Positions 23,692-36,470 of a DNA stretch of 64,000 nt are shown here, in pieces (the stretch's first letter is position 1; every line of letters starts with the position of its first letter). Source of the stretch: Dictyophora rubrovolvata (taxonomy: Eukaryota > Basidiomycota > Agaricomycetes > Phallales > Phallaceae). The notes under the pieces are model-generated. The model ran no database searches and was not told the origin of the DNA. It saw nothing but the letters and a program-made list of their open reading frames with translations. The DNA is taken from assembly GCA_029959195.1 (NCBI GenBank), contig CP114118.1:1364001-1428000 (forward strand), given 5' to 3'. Position numbers and translations under genes: made by a program.

Positions 23692-24776
23692 TCACTTGTT
23701 TAGGTTTTTCTCTCTTGAATCACCGAAATCTGTCAAGCCATAATCTGCAAGCAACTGCCTCGCAGTTGGACCTACAAGTTCATCCAGGAGAGTTGATCAG
23801 TAAGAGTTAGTTCATTTCGCATTATTTGTCAGATTTACCATCGAGAGCAAATAAGGCGGGCAAGTCTTTGGGAAACGACACAGAGACTTCGCCGTTAGAC
23901 ATGTAAAGCGGGCGCAAAGGCTCGTTGAAATGGTTGGAACGCAGCAAGGCATTTCGCCGCCTGCTTTCTCTGCACCATGCATGTAAGATGTAATTCACAG
24001 CGGCAATAGGAAAAATGTGTGTGACTCACGAGTTATGCAAAGCTCTTTTAACCTCGTCCAATTGCCGTTTTTGGTCGAACACCTGTTCTTGCAAGGTTGC
24101 CGGGATGTGATAAGTCAGTTGATATTCCACCTGAGCACGAACTTGCTCTTCAATGGCATTGTTAATATGTTCGGCCACTGGATTTGGATTGGAAGAAGTG
24201 ATGAAACAAATGAGACGTTTATAAAATACACGAGTCAAAACGACCTTGCCTTTATAACGCAGGTGATCGACAATTTCATGTTGGAGAACGTCTTTGAGAA
24301 GAGCTGCATGTAGTGTTTTGTTGAGGCTACGCTAAAATGCTGAGGATTGGCCGAACAGACCTTTGATCTCCTCGATCTTTTGCTCTTGTCGAATATCTTG
24401 CTGTTGTATGTGTCTGCGTAGTCTGTGAAGAAGAAAATATTTGAGCACAAAACAAATGAACAAGGTAGAATAATAATTTAAAAACTCGTTCGCTAGACGA
24501 GCTCTCGTACCCATTGATTTGGTTGGCATTTTCTAAAACCGGACCTAATGCCGCGACCCTAGATGTTTGTTCCCCCAGGGAGTCAAAGGTCATCTGTGCA
24601 TGATCGAGTCGTATTTAGTAGAGTCAAGATAACTGGAAAAAAGACGAGAAACATACCCCTAGGGCGGCGAGGGCACCTTTCATAGTACCGAGAATCTCTT
24701 GCACGGCTTCGACCTCGGGGAGAGGAGCGACGGTCATGAGACCGGGCGAAGTGACGTTCGTAGGTGAGAGAGACAT
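23692..24776 (-). CDS. Fungal coiled-coil protein of unknown function
   Basis: Six exons (24776-24657, 24593-24511, 24422-24361, 24303-24030, 23969-23839, 23771-23692) give 249 residues in frame. The N-terminal half is helical (MTFDSLGEQTSRVAALGP, then a Gln-rich amphipathic helix), continuing into a second coiled coil (EEQVRAQVEYQL, DQKRQLDEVKRAL). The C-terminal part is compact and looks globular (NEPLRPLYMSNGEVSVSFP, RQLLADYGLTDFGDSREKN). I do not recognise a named family. The 3' end is uncertain: the chosen TGA lies inside a perfect splice donor (aa|gtgagt), so the true protein may continue into a further exon. The gene is head to head with GNL1, with a 762-bp shared promoter region between them. 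Confidence 0.6.
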
Positions 24777-25538
24777 TTGCACCGATGAGAAAGTGAGTTT
24801 GTAGGGATTGGAGAATATCACTAGTGTGAGCTGCGACACAGAGTCGGAGGTGAAGGAGCGATACGAAGAAAAAATACGCCCCGTAAATGAAATCCAGACA
24901 ATGATCTGTTGCCTCGAGTCATTCGCGTGGTATCGGTACCCGGCACATGTGGAAACCTAAACTGTCCCTGGGATTGGACAAGTTGAAAACAAGCGGAAGC
25001 TGTTTATTCCTTCGACCGAGAAGAAATGGTAAACATGCGTTTTACTTGGAGCTCTATAGACCTTTTCTTAATTCACATCACATATCTCGGAAGTATCATT
25101 ACTTCGTGGTCACTGAAACGTCGAGCTCGCCAAATTTAAGTCCTATGGCCAATAATACGAAGTGTCAGAATTCGAATAGCGCCATTATGAATTCCTCCTG
25201 CAAGTAGAAAGAGAAAGTAGCTGGAAGGGGCCAGCTGTCTATTTGCGGGTTTGTATTTTGTGTGATAAACTTTTGCACTAAGGAAGTAGTCAACACTCTA
25301 TAATTAAATTATTTTTTTTTTGAACCATAGTAAGTAAAAATAATGCTCATCGGTGCATACGTGTAAGATTTCGTAGTGGATTCGACCGAGTCTTGACCCT
25401 GGAGCTTGATGACATGTGACATGACGGGATGTGACGCGACGTGCCCCGCATCATGATGACAAGCAATTACTCCGGACGCTGTACTTCGATAATTATTAAC
25501 TTCAACACTGTCCTTGGCCTCCACTTTCGTGCCACTTC
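24777..25538. promoter_or_regulatory. Bidirectional promoter region between the coiled-coil gene and GNL1
   Basis: The two genes diverge from this 762-bp interval. It contains a cluster of TGAC/GTGAC-type cores near 25408-25440. The 86-codon frame at 24947-25207 has no protein-like features and is not accepted. Confidence 0.4.
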
Positions 25539-27628
25539 ATGCCTCGACGTCAGAATATATCTACGAAACAAAGAAGAGCAGAATTACAGCTCAAAAGAGC
25601 TCAAAAGAGAGAAGATTCACCCTCCCGTTTACCAGAGGGTCAAGTCCAAGCTTTGCCTGCTCGAGAAAAACAAAATCGCTCTGTATTGAGAAAAAGCCTA
25701 CCCAAACAGACCTCAAAACCGCTTGAGTCTTCCTTTGTAAAGGTGCACCCTCACTTCTTGGAAGCGACTAAGCTACTCGCCTCTGTAAACCCTTTGCCCA
25801 GACCTTTGCCGTCAGATGCTGCAATTTTGTCCGAATCTGATATCGTTTGTGATTCAGACAATAATGTCCTTCGATGCCCCGAACGACCCAAATGGCGGTA
25901 TGATATGTCGAAAAAGCAAGTCGAAGCGAATGAAGAAGGTCTATTTCGCCTGTGGCTGACAGAGACTGATACCCATATTTCTCGTTGGAATTTGACAAGT
26001 GAGAAACATACACCTACTCTTTCCGATGCCACAGCCGACCCAGAAAAAAATGCAAAAATTCAGAGTTGTAATCGTGATGCCCCCGTTTACTATGAGCGTA
26101 ATCTTCAGGTCTGGAGGCAACTTTGGCGAGTAACTGAGATATCCCACATCCTTCTTGTTCTCCTCGACTCCAGATGTCCAGCCATACATCTTCCTTCCTC
26201 GTTACAACATTTTCTATCCGCCCTGACACCGACCCGTCCATTGGTTTTCGTTCTTACGAAAACGGACATGGTCCCAAATTCATGTGTATCCGCCTGGACA
26301 ACATGGCTTGAAACCAAGTATCCCAATGCACCCGTTGTCAGCGTGCGAAGCTATCGCGCCACCAATGTAACGGCTGTTTCTAACGAGTTTCTCTCAAAGA
26401 GCAAGAACAATCACGAACCATGTATGGGAGACGACGATTTTTCTCGACTGGTATTCGCCATACAAAAGTCGTACGAGGATTTAATAACGCCTCCTGAAAA
26501 AATACGCCATGACCATCAAAAGGTCAAAAATTGGGAAACCACCCGAGATTTTCCAACAAACCTGCGTTGGGATGATGTAAAGTTAAGAAATTTGCGGAAG
26601 GAAGGTGGAGTGAGTGAAAAAAAACTTACAATTGGTCTAATTGGTTGGAAGAACATTTTACTTGTTTATTTTGGAGGTACTTGCATCTGACTGCTCTCTA
26701 TGACAAGGTCAGCCTAATGTCGGAAAATCGTCACTATTAAACGCCTTGTTTGGAACGCATAAGGTGAAAGCATCACGTACTCCGGGAAAGGTAAGGTATA
26801 CCACACACGACCTATCACAGTGAAAACTTAACAGTGAACTCTAGACAAAACATTTTCAAACGTTATTCTGGACATCAGATATCCGTCTCGTGGACTGCCC
26901 AGGTCTAGTGTTTCCAAATTTCGTTCGCATGGAATTGCAGGTCTGGAAGTTACATGATCGGCGAAATGGTTGTGGCTGATCTCTAGCTTCTTTTTTTTTT
27001 GAAAAAAATTAGGTCTTAAGCGGAATTCTGTCCATATCCCAGATTCCTTCGATCCCTGCTTGCATGTATTATGTTCTCCGACTGATGATATTAGAAGACA
27101 TCTTGAACTTGGAACCCCAAACCGAGTTTCCCATTATAAGTTCTAATCACGACAAGCGAACATGGCGGGAAGCTCAACTCGTGCAGCCAAAGCCATCAAT
27201 ATCCCAGTGGACAACAATGGATTTTTTGACAGCCTTTGCGATTAAGAAGTCTTGGGTCACTGCTAAAGCTGGAAGGCCGGACGTTAATCGAGCAGGAAAC
27301 TATAGTTAGTTTTATATTCTCTCGAACAAACAAACATTGATCTCTTTTTTTTTCAGTCCTTAGAAGTCTAGCAGAAGGAAAAATAAAGTGGGCATTTTGG
27401 CCTCCGGGGATACAAAATCTGCCTATCACCCAGGATTCGGGAATATGGTTGGGCGGGACAACGGAAGACGAGGATTGGAGCGAAAGTACTGAAGACGTCC
27501 AGTCAATATCTAGCGAGGAATTTGATAATTCAAGCACGGTCTCAGATGACGAGACATTCGAAGAAGAATCAGGAGGAATAACAACGCTTGGCCGTTTTCA
27601 AGTCCTGACTCTGGATAACTCAGAATAA
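25539..27628 (+). CDS. GNL1: Circularly permuted GTPase GNL1
   Basis: Five exons (25539-26643, 26708-26790, 26845-26940, 27013-27304, 27357-27628) give 615 residues. The basic N-terminus MPRRQNISTKQRRAELQ resembles human GNL1. G motifs occur in permuted order: G4 LTKTD at about residue 240, then the P-loop G1 GQPNVGKSS at 369-377 (straddling the first intron), then G3 DCPGL near 411. Permuted G4-G5-G1-G2-G3 order defines the YlqF/YawG family, whose eukaryotic members act in ribosome biogenesis and nuclear export. GNL1 is the least studied member. The C-terminus is acidic (Glu/Asp/Ser-rich), and the segment IKWAFWPPG just before it is typical of the family. Confidence 0.9.
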
Positions 27629-27802
27629 CACGAACTAATGTTGAACCCCTTTATTTGTATGGATGGAAATAATACACCATGGAGTAGATCTAACATTGTT
27701 AAATGACGAACTGGCACCAAAAATACACGACGTCATTAATTAAACATGGTATCAAAACTAGAACTGGATATGCAATATATAAACTTCAATAAAGTGAGTT
27801 CT

Positions 27803-30800
27803 TCATGCTGATGCGACGATAGTAGGAGGAATATCCAAAGACGAATTGCCGGTTCCGTTCATTGGGTTCTTTGCCCCTGTGGATTTGGCCTTTTTCTTTG
27901 GGCCAGTTCCGTTGATTTCAGTAATGCCAGGATGGCCTTCGGATGCTCCTTCTGAGAGATCTTGAGCTGGTTTCTTTTTCTTTGTTTCCCTTTTGGCGTT
28001 GGCGATGGCTTCCATCTCGGCCTTGCTCTCGTTCATGGATTCTTTTCCTTTACCCTTCTTTTTGCCAGCTGCGGCAGCAGGATTAACATGTATAACTTGA
28101 CCCAATGGACCTAACTTGGCTCTTGCTAAGCTAGGGATGTCATCGGGAAGCACGATAGAAGGCGAAACATGCGAAAATGAGGTAGAAATTTGAGTTGAGG
28201 TGGAGGGACGAGATAAACCTTCCGCACTGTGAAGGGTCGACAGGCTGGTATCGGATTGAAGGGGCAATGGTTGGACGGCGGGAAGCAGATGTACAAAACG
28301 TGATTGGTAGAAGTCTTTCAGTAATCCTATTTGCGAATCGACCTTAGAAGCTTCCAAAGGAATGAAAGAAGGCGGAGGAGGATAAGGTAGCGATGGTATA
28401 CCAGTATGGGCACTAATGAAAGAAAAGTTTAGTGTAAAAGTCCTTCCTGAACTTCAAATAGAAATTTTTTACCGATCTGCAGATGTATGATCTTCAGAAT
28501 CATTGCCCCTCAACAACCGTCTCGGAACTGAGAGACTCTTCAGACCGTATTCGGCTTCGATGCCTAACTCTCGCAACCCCAGGAAATCTTCGGCGTTACC
28601 CAGGAAGTCGGAAAGAACACCACTAATAACAGACATAAATATCAATGTAATGTCATATTGGGATATCCTTACGATAAAAACATATCGGCCTCTCCTTCTG
28701 CTTCAAGCATATTCTCGTAATTCGGTTCGTCGACAGATGTCTTTGGCAATGATCAATGACACCAGGAACAATAACAACAATGATATGAATACTCACAACG
28801 TCGCGATAAGCGCCGACTAACTTCTTTTCGAGCTCGGTCAATCGTACGCCATACCGTATAATATCATCCTTGATATATCGCTCGAGGTCTTGGATTTCTG
28901 AAATCCCTCCTTCAAACAACGTATGCAGAATGATTTCCTTGTGAATTTCAGATAGCTGTCTATATAACTAGATGAAACTAACCTCGGCGGTCATCGTGCG
29001 GGAATGCCGATCACATAAAAATCGGATTGTTCGACCGACGTTCTGTAGATATTCAGAAACAACCGACGTCAAAACATTGAGAGAAGATGTCGCGCTCCCT
29101 ACGCGCCATGATACATTAGGAGCAATCGAGAGCCGAAGATGACAGGCACCCTTACCCTGAAATCCTGCATGCTGTAAAATCTTCCCAGTCATCCAGCGGA
29201 GACAGTCGTCGGCAGATTGTTGCTCAACTTCCCCTCTAACTTTCCAGCCAGCTTCATGGATGATTGATTCTCCATCTACGTCAATGTCGCTGGGTGGTTC
29301 TAATAGAACGGGGCCTGCTTGATTATTAGGATCAGTGCTTGAATTGAGGATGAGAAATTTGGAGTGAGTTCGCCGGATCCGGGAAAGAGTGGAAATATTA
29401 CGATTCATAAGAGCTAGCAAAGAATTATCTGTCCTACTAGGCTTGGTCCTAATGCAAAAAGCAAAATTAAAAGACAAAACAATAAATAATTGAACCCCGC
29501 AAACCGTTTTTTCCGGCGGTCCTTTTTATGAGGATGCTCCGCTATCAAAGAATACTTTGCGTTCTTTTGAAACTTGGACTCTACTGTTGTAGAAGCGAGT
29601 AATGGTGGAATGCCGCCCGTCAGGAGGACGTCCTTATCCACAGCCTTCCACCAAAGATCCAGTAGTTCCGCTGCAGGGGGACTGGATTCAACTATTGGGC
29701 AGGTGTAGTTTGCAAGCCGCAGTCGTTTGCGAGAATCGCTGGCAGAGGATGGCCTAAACAGATTAGTAAGACCACATTTTTACTGAAAAGAAATAACGAG
29801 TACAGGAACATACCGTCTGCGCTTTAGAATTCGTTCAGGATGGGAACCCTCGGGAGCGTCTTTTTCCACAAGGGATTCATCAGCAACCTCAGCATCGGAA
29901 TCTATTATACTATATAGTCTCTCTAGGAGATGATCTCTTCGGTTGCCGGTTAGCACGCCATCCGAAGGAAATACTGCATCAATATCCTCATTAGAGGCGA
30001 TTTCTAAGGCAGACATGATTTCGCCGTCTAGTTCCCTGAACAAGGCCATCGCTGATGATGTGCGTACGAGCGCTGGCTGATCCTCGAAAGGGATGATTCC
30101 ATGACACGAGGAAGGTGATTGTTTCATAGTATATGACTGTCCCGAAATTGAATGCGGCGACTTAGAGTATGAAGGGCCAGGTGTGTTCGGGGTGACACCT
30201 AAGTGGGGTGTGGTTGGTTCTGGAGAGGACATATGTTCTGAGGGATAAATTCATTCATCGTGTATGAGAAAGAAAGAAAGGTAGGTCAAGTATATATATA
30301 TATATATACCTTTGGAGTATAAGATGCTATTAACGGCGCCATTGGTCACAGGAAGACCGGTAGGTAAGGGGACAGAGGGCTTAGGTAGTCCATTAATGGT
30401 AATATTGTCCGGTCTATCAGAAACATGGGCCAGTAGGTGTTCTGCCTTGCGGCGTAATCGTGTTGCACAGCCTCGTAAGACATGTTCCTTCACACAGGCT
30501 AGAAATCGCAGTGATACAAACTAATGAGATGTACTTACAGGGCCGTTGTTGTATTTGAAACAGTTTTTCCAAATAAGATTCAGATCGTCCGCAAATTCTT
30601 GTTTTGTCTTATATTTTCGGGCTTTTACAGATTTTAACATGGTTCCCAAGTCCATAGGATGCTTAATAACTGGGGGGGATGCATGTATAAAATTTAACAA
30701 GACATGGTCAATGGGAAGAAAGACGACAGACCTTCATAATAGTCAGGATAGTCTGACTTGGGTACTGGCTTGAGAAACGCTTCTGCATCTCTGCTATCCT

Positions 30801-31317
30801 ATATAATGATGAGGACAATTGGAAATCCCGTCTCACATGCATAAAAGAGTGCAAGCGCGTACGGGAGTCACAGTGCGGAGTTCCTGCAACACGCTCTCCA
30901 GACTGGCATAAAAGGGATCGGCTGCTTTTGTGTCTTGAGACTGTAGGAACGTGTTATATTATAATCTCTCTTGTGTCGACTGGAAGATACTTACGCGGAT
31001 GTTGCTAACAGAAGACAACAATAACTTGAGATCTACATCCGGCAGAAACGAACGGACATGGCTTTCACTAATGGTTTTTAACAGATTCTGTGGGGGACAC
31101 TCGGTGAATATACAATTAAATCATAATACACGGTGGATGGCTCACATTCATCGTTGTGCATACCTGCTCTCGTTCCAGTAGATTGTGTGGTAGCACTGCT
31201 CGGCACTTTCCGTCCAGCCCTCTAAGCGCCCAACCAACAGTGCATGCCTAAATGGACCACTGAATGCGTAAGACCGTGGACGAGCCCTTTGGGTTTTAAC
31301 ACACGTCGATATGACAT
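27803..31317 (-). CDS. SPT7: SAGA complex subunit Spt7 (bromodomain and histone fold)
   Basis: Minus strand, about 14 exons (31317-31303, 31247-31164, 31087-30995, 30940-30863, 30798-30732, 30669-30539, 30487-30310, 30237-29814, 29753-29505, 29448-28983, 28937-28797, 28740-28673, 28622-28473, 28412-27803), giving 917 residues in one frame. A bromodomain lies at about 75-185, with the ZA loop [16 protein letters not shown], then HPMDLGTM, and the acetyl-lysine-binding Asn in CFKYNN. A Bromo_TP-type histone fold lies near 560-640 ([18 protein letters not shown], then [13 protein letters not shown]). The C-terminal tail is Lys/Ala/Gly-rich. This order is that of Spt7, the scaffold of the SAGA coactivator. 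The first 15-nt exon and the start are tentative. One intron (30309-30238) contains a (TA)n microsatellite. Confidence 0.82.
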
Positions 31318-31593
31318 ATAGACAAGGATAATATAACACACTTTCATAATGAAAGGATAAGGGTATTTCTAAAAAGAAAGTGACCGTTTGATCAGACATG
31401 ATTGTTATTACAGATAAAGAAAAAAATAATGTATGAGATATATAAAATAAATTAGATAGCGTAGTAATAACAAGTTCATCAGGAAGGATATGTGAGGACG
31501 TGCCGCCAACAGTGAACACCTGTTGCTGAATGTACTCCAGGGCTAGCCTCGTAAACAAGAAAGAAAGCCGTTGGAAGATGTAAAATGATTCTT

Positions 31594-33648
31594 TTAGAAG
31601 GCTCTCCCTTTCCCTTTGTCCCTGTGCTTGGGTACAGCTTCTTCAGCTAGCTCATCAAGCTCAGTATGACTGGAATGCACCCCCGCGGCAGACGAGGGAT
31701 AAGCTGAATTGGCGAGCTCATCAGACCGAGAAGTGGATGCTAGCCATCGAGAAACCTTGTCAAGACCGTTCTGGCCGTACGCTTGACCCGGACCCTCGTC
31801 GGCTGTTTCGGGTAAAGACCGAGGGGATCGCTGTGTTCGCAGTGACCGCGTAGAAAGGTTATTATTGCCCGACAGCGGAAACAACGGTCCGTTAGATTGG
31901 CTGGCCGTGTACAAGACATCAGGATAAAGTCGATCAGTTTCTCTTCGAGGGAAATGAGCGATTGACAGTGGGCTTAAAGGAACATGGACCTCGGAACTCG
32001 TATCTAGATTGACCGAGAACGCGAGACCCCGCTTTGACGCAGATGAAGATGGATTAGGAGCCGAGTTAGGCTTCGGTGGCAGTGGTTTGAACGGATGAAA
32101 GTTCCCCCGATCCATCAAAGTAGTGTTTGGTTGTCGCGTAGATTCCCACCTCATTGGGGGGGGTATCGTTGGTTCGACACGAGCTGTATAAGACGCGGAT
32201 TTTTTCACTCGAGCTGATTTGTTTTCCTTCGGTATCTTCGATTGCCTCTCTCTGGCCAGCTCCTTTTCAAACATGGCTTTGTCCAAGTCCACAAGAGTTC
32301 GATTACCTCCCTCCCGAGGTGTCTGAGCACTCGATTTAAAGCCAGGTGGAGGCTCAATCTGCTGAGATGATCGCACGCTCATTGTTTTTCCACGCTTTTC
32401 GAGAACAGAACCGCTGCGCGTGATAGGTATACTTCTAATAGACATGGCCTTCCTGTTGGCGTAGCAATTAGACATGTCGCCTGACGTCGACGGCGAGCTA
32501 TAAGAAACTGGGGTATGAAGTGAATGCATCATCGGATTTCCCGTGGCATTATCAACAGAGACGTGGTTCTCTCTTGAAGGTGATATAGGAGTGATAGGTT
32601 GCCAAGACGGCGAAACCGGATGCACGTGGTATAAAGATTCACTGGGACCAGAAACCTTCGGGGATGAAGTAGATTCACCGAGAGTGACACTGGTGATTGT
32701 GCCACCGTCAGTCGAAAGAACAGGTAAAGTCCGCACAGCCACCGTGTCAGGCGATGTGAAACTAGACAGCGTTCGCGACGAGTTTTCATGGCCCTGAGCT
32801 GAAGACGAGTTATCTAGGCGGGAGACGGTTTGTAGAGGCGAACCAAATGAAGGTGAAGATGGGGTAGGCAGTTGGGAAGAAAAATAAGTGACAGGTGATT
32901 CCGCACGATAGTGATCTTTTACACTCGCAAACTGGGTTTTTGGAGAATCAGTATCTGGCGAGGGAGTATAGTGAGCGCGCATGAGTTTGTCGGCCATACG
33001 GCGAAAAAAGGAGCGTTTGGGTTTCAAAGAAACGAGATTTTTGGGACTGGATTCCGGGGTCAGAGAGCTGCAAGGAGAATGAGAACATTATCAACTAAAA
33101 GAAAGGGTGGAACATTACAATCTCTCAGAAAGTTTAACACTTTGGTTGTTTACTAGCAGCGGTTCCTGAAAACTAGAGGCGTCCCATCGTACTGACGGAT
33201 GCGGTGTCGCTCTGAATGGATCGTCTGCAAATATACGCTCGGGTTCATGTTGTGACCTCGACCTTGACCTCGACCTGCGAAAAGAAAGTCGGGCAACAAA
33301 GGACGTTCGGCGTGGAGGCGGACTAGTCGGAGAAAATGGAGCCAAGTTGTTGGCGTTGTTGTGGTTATTGTGGTTGTGGTTGTGGTTGATATTCGACGCC
33401 GACGAGGCCACGGCTCGGTAGGATGATTCCTCGGACACAGTCGAAATTTCCTTAGCAAGAGGAGACAGCGGCAAGGTCGTGCGCTCAGGAATCGAGGACC
33501 GAGAAACATCTGACGTCCGAGGACCTTTTGGTCGCTGACGAGGGCCAGTCAAAGTCACTCTAGAAGAGGTGCTGGCTGAGAGTATGGAGCGAGCATCGTG
33601 GCCATACAGTGAAGCGCTCTCTTCATCTCTAAAAATGTGTTCGTCCAT
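31594..33648 (-). CDS. Ser/Pro-rich disordered protein, unknown
   Basis: Two exons (33648-33119, 33067-31594) joined by a 51-nt intron give 667 residues. The sequence is dominated by Ser, Pro, Thr and Arg and is probably disordered. It has an Asn/His tract near residue 90, an RS-rich patch (FRRSRSRSRSQ) and a basic helix FFRRMADKLMRAHY that is the only compact-looking segment. There are many SP/TP sites. The C-terminus ends in a charged KHRDKGKGRAF. No domain is recognised. The single open frame and clean intron support a real gene. Confidence 0.65.
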
Positions 33649-34177
33649 AGAACTCCTCCTCCGGGACCTTAAAGAGACCTTGACTTGAATGACTGGCGTA
33701 GGAAGAAGTGCATTTTGGGACGTGCGAACGGCCGGGCTCGAAGACCGGCGGTACGATAGCTGCTAGCCTGCCAGAACGGCGACTGAAATTAGAATAGACT
33801 AGTTAACTTAATAACAAAGCAAGTATAGTACAGGTATCATAATAAATGGTGCTAATGCCATGCCCAGGTACGATTCACGATTCACGATTCACGATTGAAA
33901 TGGGCTTTATTTATTCCAGTGGGGTATTTTTTGAGGAGATAAGCCATCGTCAAGTAATTTAATTCGCCCGATCACGATGTATCAAACGGCTTTCAACTTT
34001 GCCCCTGCCAAAATCTGGCGGTACAGCAAGAACAAAGAAGACATAGGAGGAGTGGTCATGCAAATGAATCAAGCGTATTGTGTTTTCCTCGGGTAGAATG
34101 TTATTTGTTATATCTATCTGGCAGTGAGGGTTTTCAGCCTTGGAATGCGAGGAAAGGTAAAGAAGTGAGCTTTATTG
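33649..34177. other. Intergenic region with a 9-bp tandem repeat
   Basis: It holds the 5' region of the Ser/Pro-rich gene and the 3' region of the next minus-strand gene. The 9-mer CGATTCACG type repeat occurs about three times in a row at 33871-33896. No gene is seen. Confidence 0.5.
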
Positions 34178-35585
34178 CTATGGAAAATAATAGAAAAGGA
34201 AAACACATACAAAATTTTGGGGCGTCAAAATCCCAGCCTTTTCTGGGTAACCATAGTTCAGCGAAACAAATAATCCACCCCCTTCGGGCCAACTAGTGTC
34301 AGTTTTGGCAAACGCTTCAGCTAAATAGGACGAGGAGGAACCGGGAGGCTTTTCTGAGGAGGTTATTTTTACAACGGTTGATTTCAAAATACAACAGAAG
34401 ATTATCCGGAAAGGCGGTTCGATGGCAGAGCTTTCAGTTCTAGTTGCAGTGTCAGATGAGTCAAATGGATAACAAGTAGACCATATAGACACCTCGCCGA
34501 GTAATATGCCCAATGATCTTTATCTAAAACATCCCCTAAATCAAAAGCAGCGTCAATAGTGGTAGCATGTGGTCTTCCTTCTTTAACCATGAGAATGTGC
34601 GAAGACGGTGAATCATGGTGAGCTTCATTCCTACTAGTGGACATGGGTAACACCACGCTAACAGGAGAAATTTCCTTTTCCAGGCGTCGCCTTATTCGTC
34701 TATCATCTTCACAAACGGCAGTGATAGTTGTACTAGAAAGTTTCCTCTTTACTTCTCCCATTTTGCTCAAGTCGTCGAATACATCTCTCCCAATAGACAC
34801 TAGTTGTTTTATTCGATGATCGTCTAGAGGGGCCACGTATCGTTGAAATACTTGTTCTCGCGATTGATTGCACCGAGGATCTGTCTTCATCGTTCCAAAC
34901 AGGGAATCAATGAGTGCAGAGCGAGCCTGATCCAAGGAAATGTGACGACCGGAAGTCCTGCATAAATAGGGAACCAAGGGATCAGCTGCAGGCGTATTTT
35001 CGGCATATAAGTACAGGCCTACGTGACGCACGAATCAATTTGAGAGCTTGAAGGGCCGCTGGATCCCCCTCTCGAGTCGTCTGAAAGTTCTCCGAGCTCA
35101 CGTTCAACTCCATCCATTGTACCTGTACGTGTTGATTGTCCAGGAGAAGGTGGCTGAGCGAAAATAAGGGCGGCTGTATTAAGCGACTAGAAACAAGGAA
35201 ACAAAGGGGAAAAAAGAGGAATATGTATTGACTTGTAAGAATCACCAGCGGAGAAGTCGAATCGGACATGGCTTACTGAGTCGGTGGTGCTACTATTTGA
35301 CGCCGTGGCACTGGGTACAGAAGCTGTCAAACCCAAATCCAGACACAAGACATTCTCCTCGTTAACACGACAATTCTCGGTGGCAGCATGAGAAAGAGAG
35401 TGATGAGAATGAATATTGACTGGGGAATATGACAGCCAAATCCGTTTGACGGCCTCCAAGGTGAGTTTATGTTCCGGGTACTTTTGTGGAAATGCAGAAA
35501 AACCATCAGAGTCGTCGCGGTGTTTGAGTAGGGTTGCTGAGGTGGTGCTGGCAGGAATATGGAGCCTTAGTGTAGGGAAGGACAT
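34178..35585 (-). CDS. Unknown protein, four exons
   Basis: Four exons (35585-35233, 35186-35028, 34957-34493, about 34430-34178) give 409 residues in frame. It begins MSFPTLRLHIP. A predicted helical core includes HISLDQARSALIDSLFGTM and RIKQLVSIGRDVFDDLSKM, followed by a basic segment (DDRRIRRRLEKE). The C-terminal exon ends in a Tyr/Phe-rich tail (FVSLNYGYPEKAG, then an aromatic run). No known family is recognised. The third intron donor is GTCACG, weaker than its neighbours, so the boundary at 35027 is less certain. Confidence 0.5.
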
Positions 35586-35737
35586 GACGAAGGGGCAGGG
35601 ACGGTTGTCAGATGTCGAAATGTCAGTGCCAGTGATGGCCCGTCCATATATACCACAAACCAAACTCCAATGCACTATATTATTCTAACTAGTATCATTT
35701 ATATCAATTGATATCAGTGTGTGCATGTATATATACA

Positions 35738-36010
35738 TCAGATCCAACGACCTCGGATCTTTGTCAGCTTATCAACAATCGCTTCATTTCCTGAAGGAGA
35801 TGATGGAGGATCGCAATAGCGTATGAGGACGTCTCGTACATCCTCGTTCCTATCAGGAGACCGTCAGTAGCCTATGTCCGACACCACCGAGTCATTCATG
35901 GTTTAGTGTAGAAGGCGCCCAACTAGTTGTCGAACCTGAAGGAACCCGGCGCTGTTGTGTCGATCATCGTCTTGCGCATCGTTGGACGACGCAAGTACCT
36001 AGATATTGAA
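35738..36010 (-). pseudogene. Orphan 3' exons of an unidentified gene
   Basis: On the minus strand a protein-like stretch (ASSNDAQDDDRHNSAGFLQ, about 36000-35942) is followed, after an intron-like gap ending in AG, by an exon with DRNEDVRDVLIRYCDPP and ending at a TGA at 35738-35740. No upstream exons are found in 36010-36470, so this looks like the tail of a gene whose 5' part is missing or decayed. Confidence 0.3.
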
Positions 36011-36470
36011 CTTCATTCCATCACCCGCGGTTTAAACAACAAAGTCAACAGTGTTCATTCAACATATAAAGGGGTACAGGACGAGTAGAAAAAATCGGAA
36101 TAAATAGTACACGGTGAAGTTGCGAGTGTCCGAACAACAGTAAAGACGCGTCGACGCCTGTATATGCTTATTACGCGGAGACACACTCATACCCCAGAGA
36201 ACGAAAATTACGAACCGGCAATCCGCGGTACTTTTCAACGATATGGAATCTGGATGTTAAGTCCGTCAGTTACGCGAAGGGAGGAGAGTAAAGAAACGAG
36301 ACAAACCTAAACGATGAGTCCACTAGTCCCAGACCTAAATAGACGTCATATATAAGGTTACTAGGGTGTTGAAAATAGCTGATACCGTTGCGTAGCGTGT
36401 GCGTTTTAAATCGTGTCAAGGTCGTTAGTTGTAAGTACGAAAAGACGAATCTAAACAGCGACCCATTACT
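36011..36470. other. Stretch without a recognisable gene
   Basis: Stops occur in all frames and no splice-joined exons were found. It may be remnant sequence of the orphan gene to the left or the 3' flank of the trypsin-like gene to the right. Confidence 0.4.

Noticed and set aside
24947-25207. 86-codon plus frame between two divergent genes
   Set aside because: No protein-like pattern, no homology recognised, and the interval is needed as promoter.
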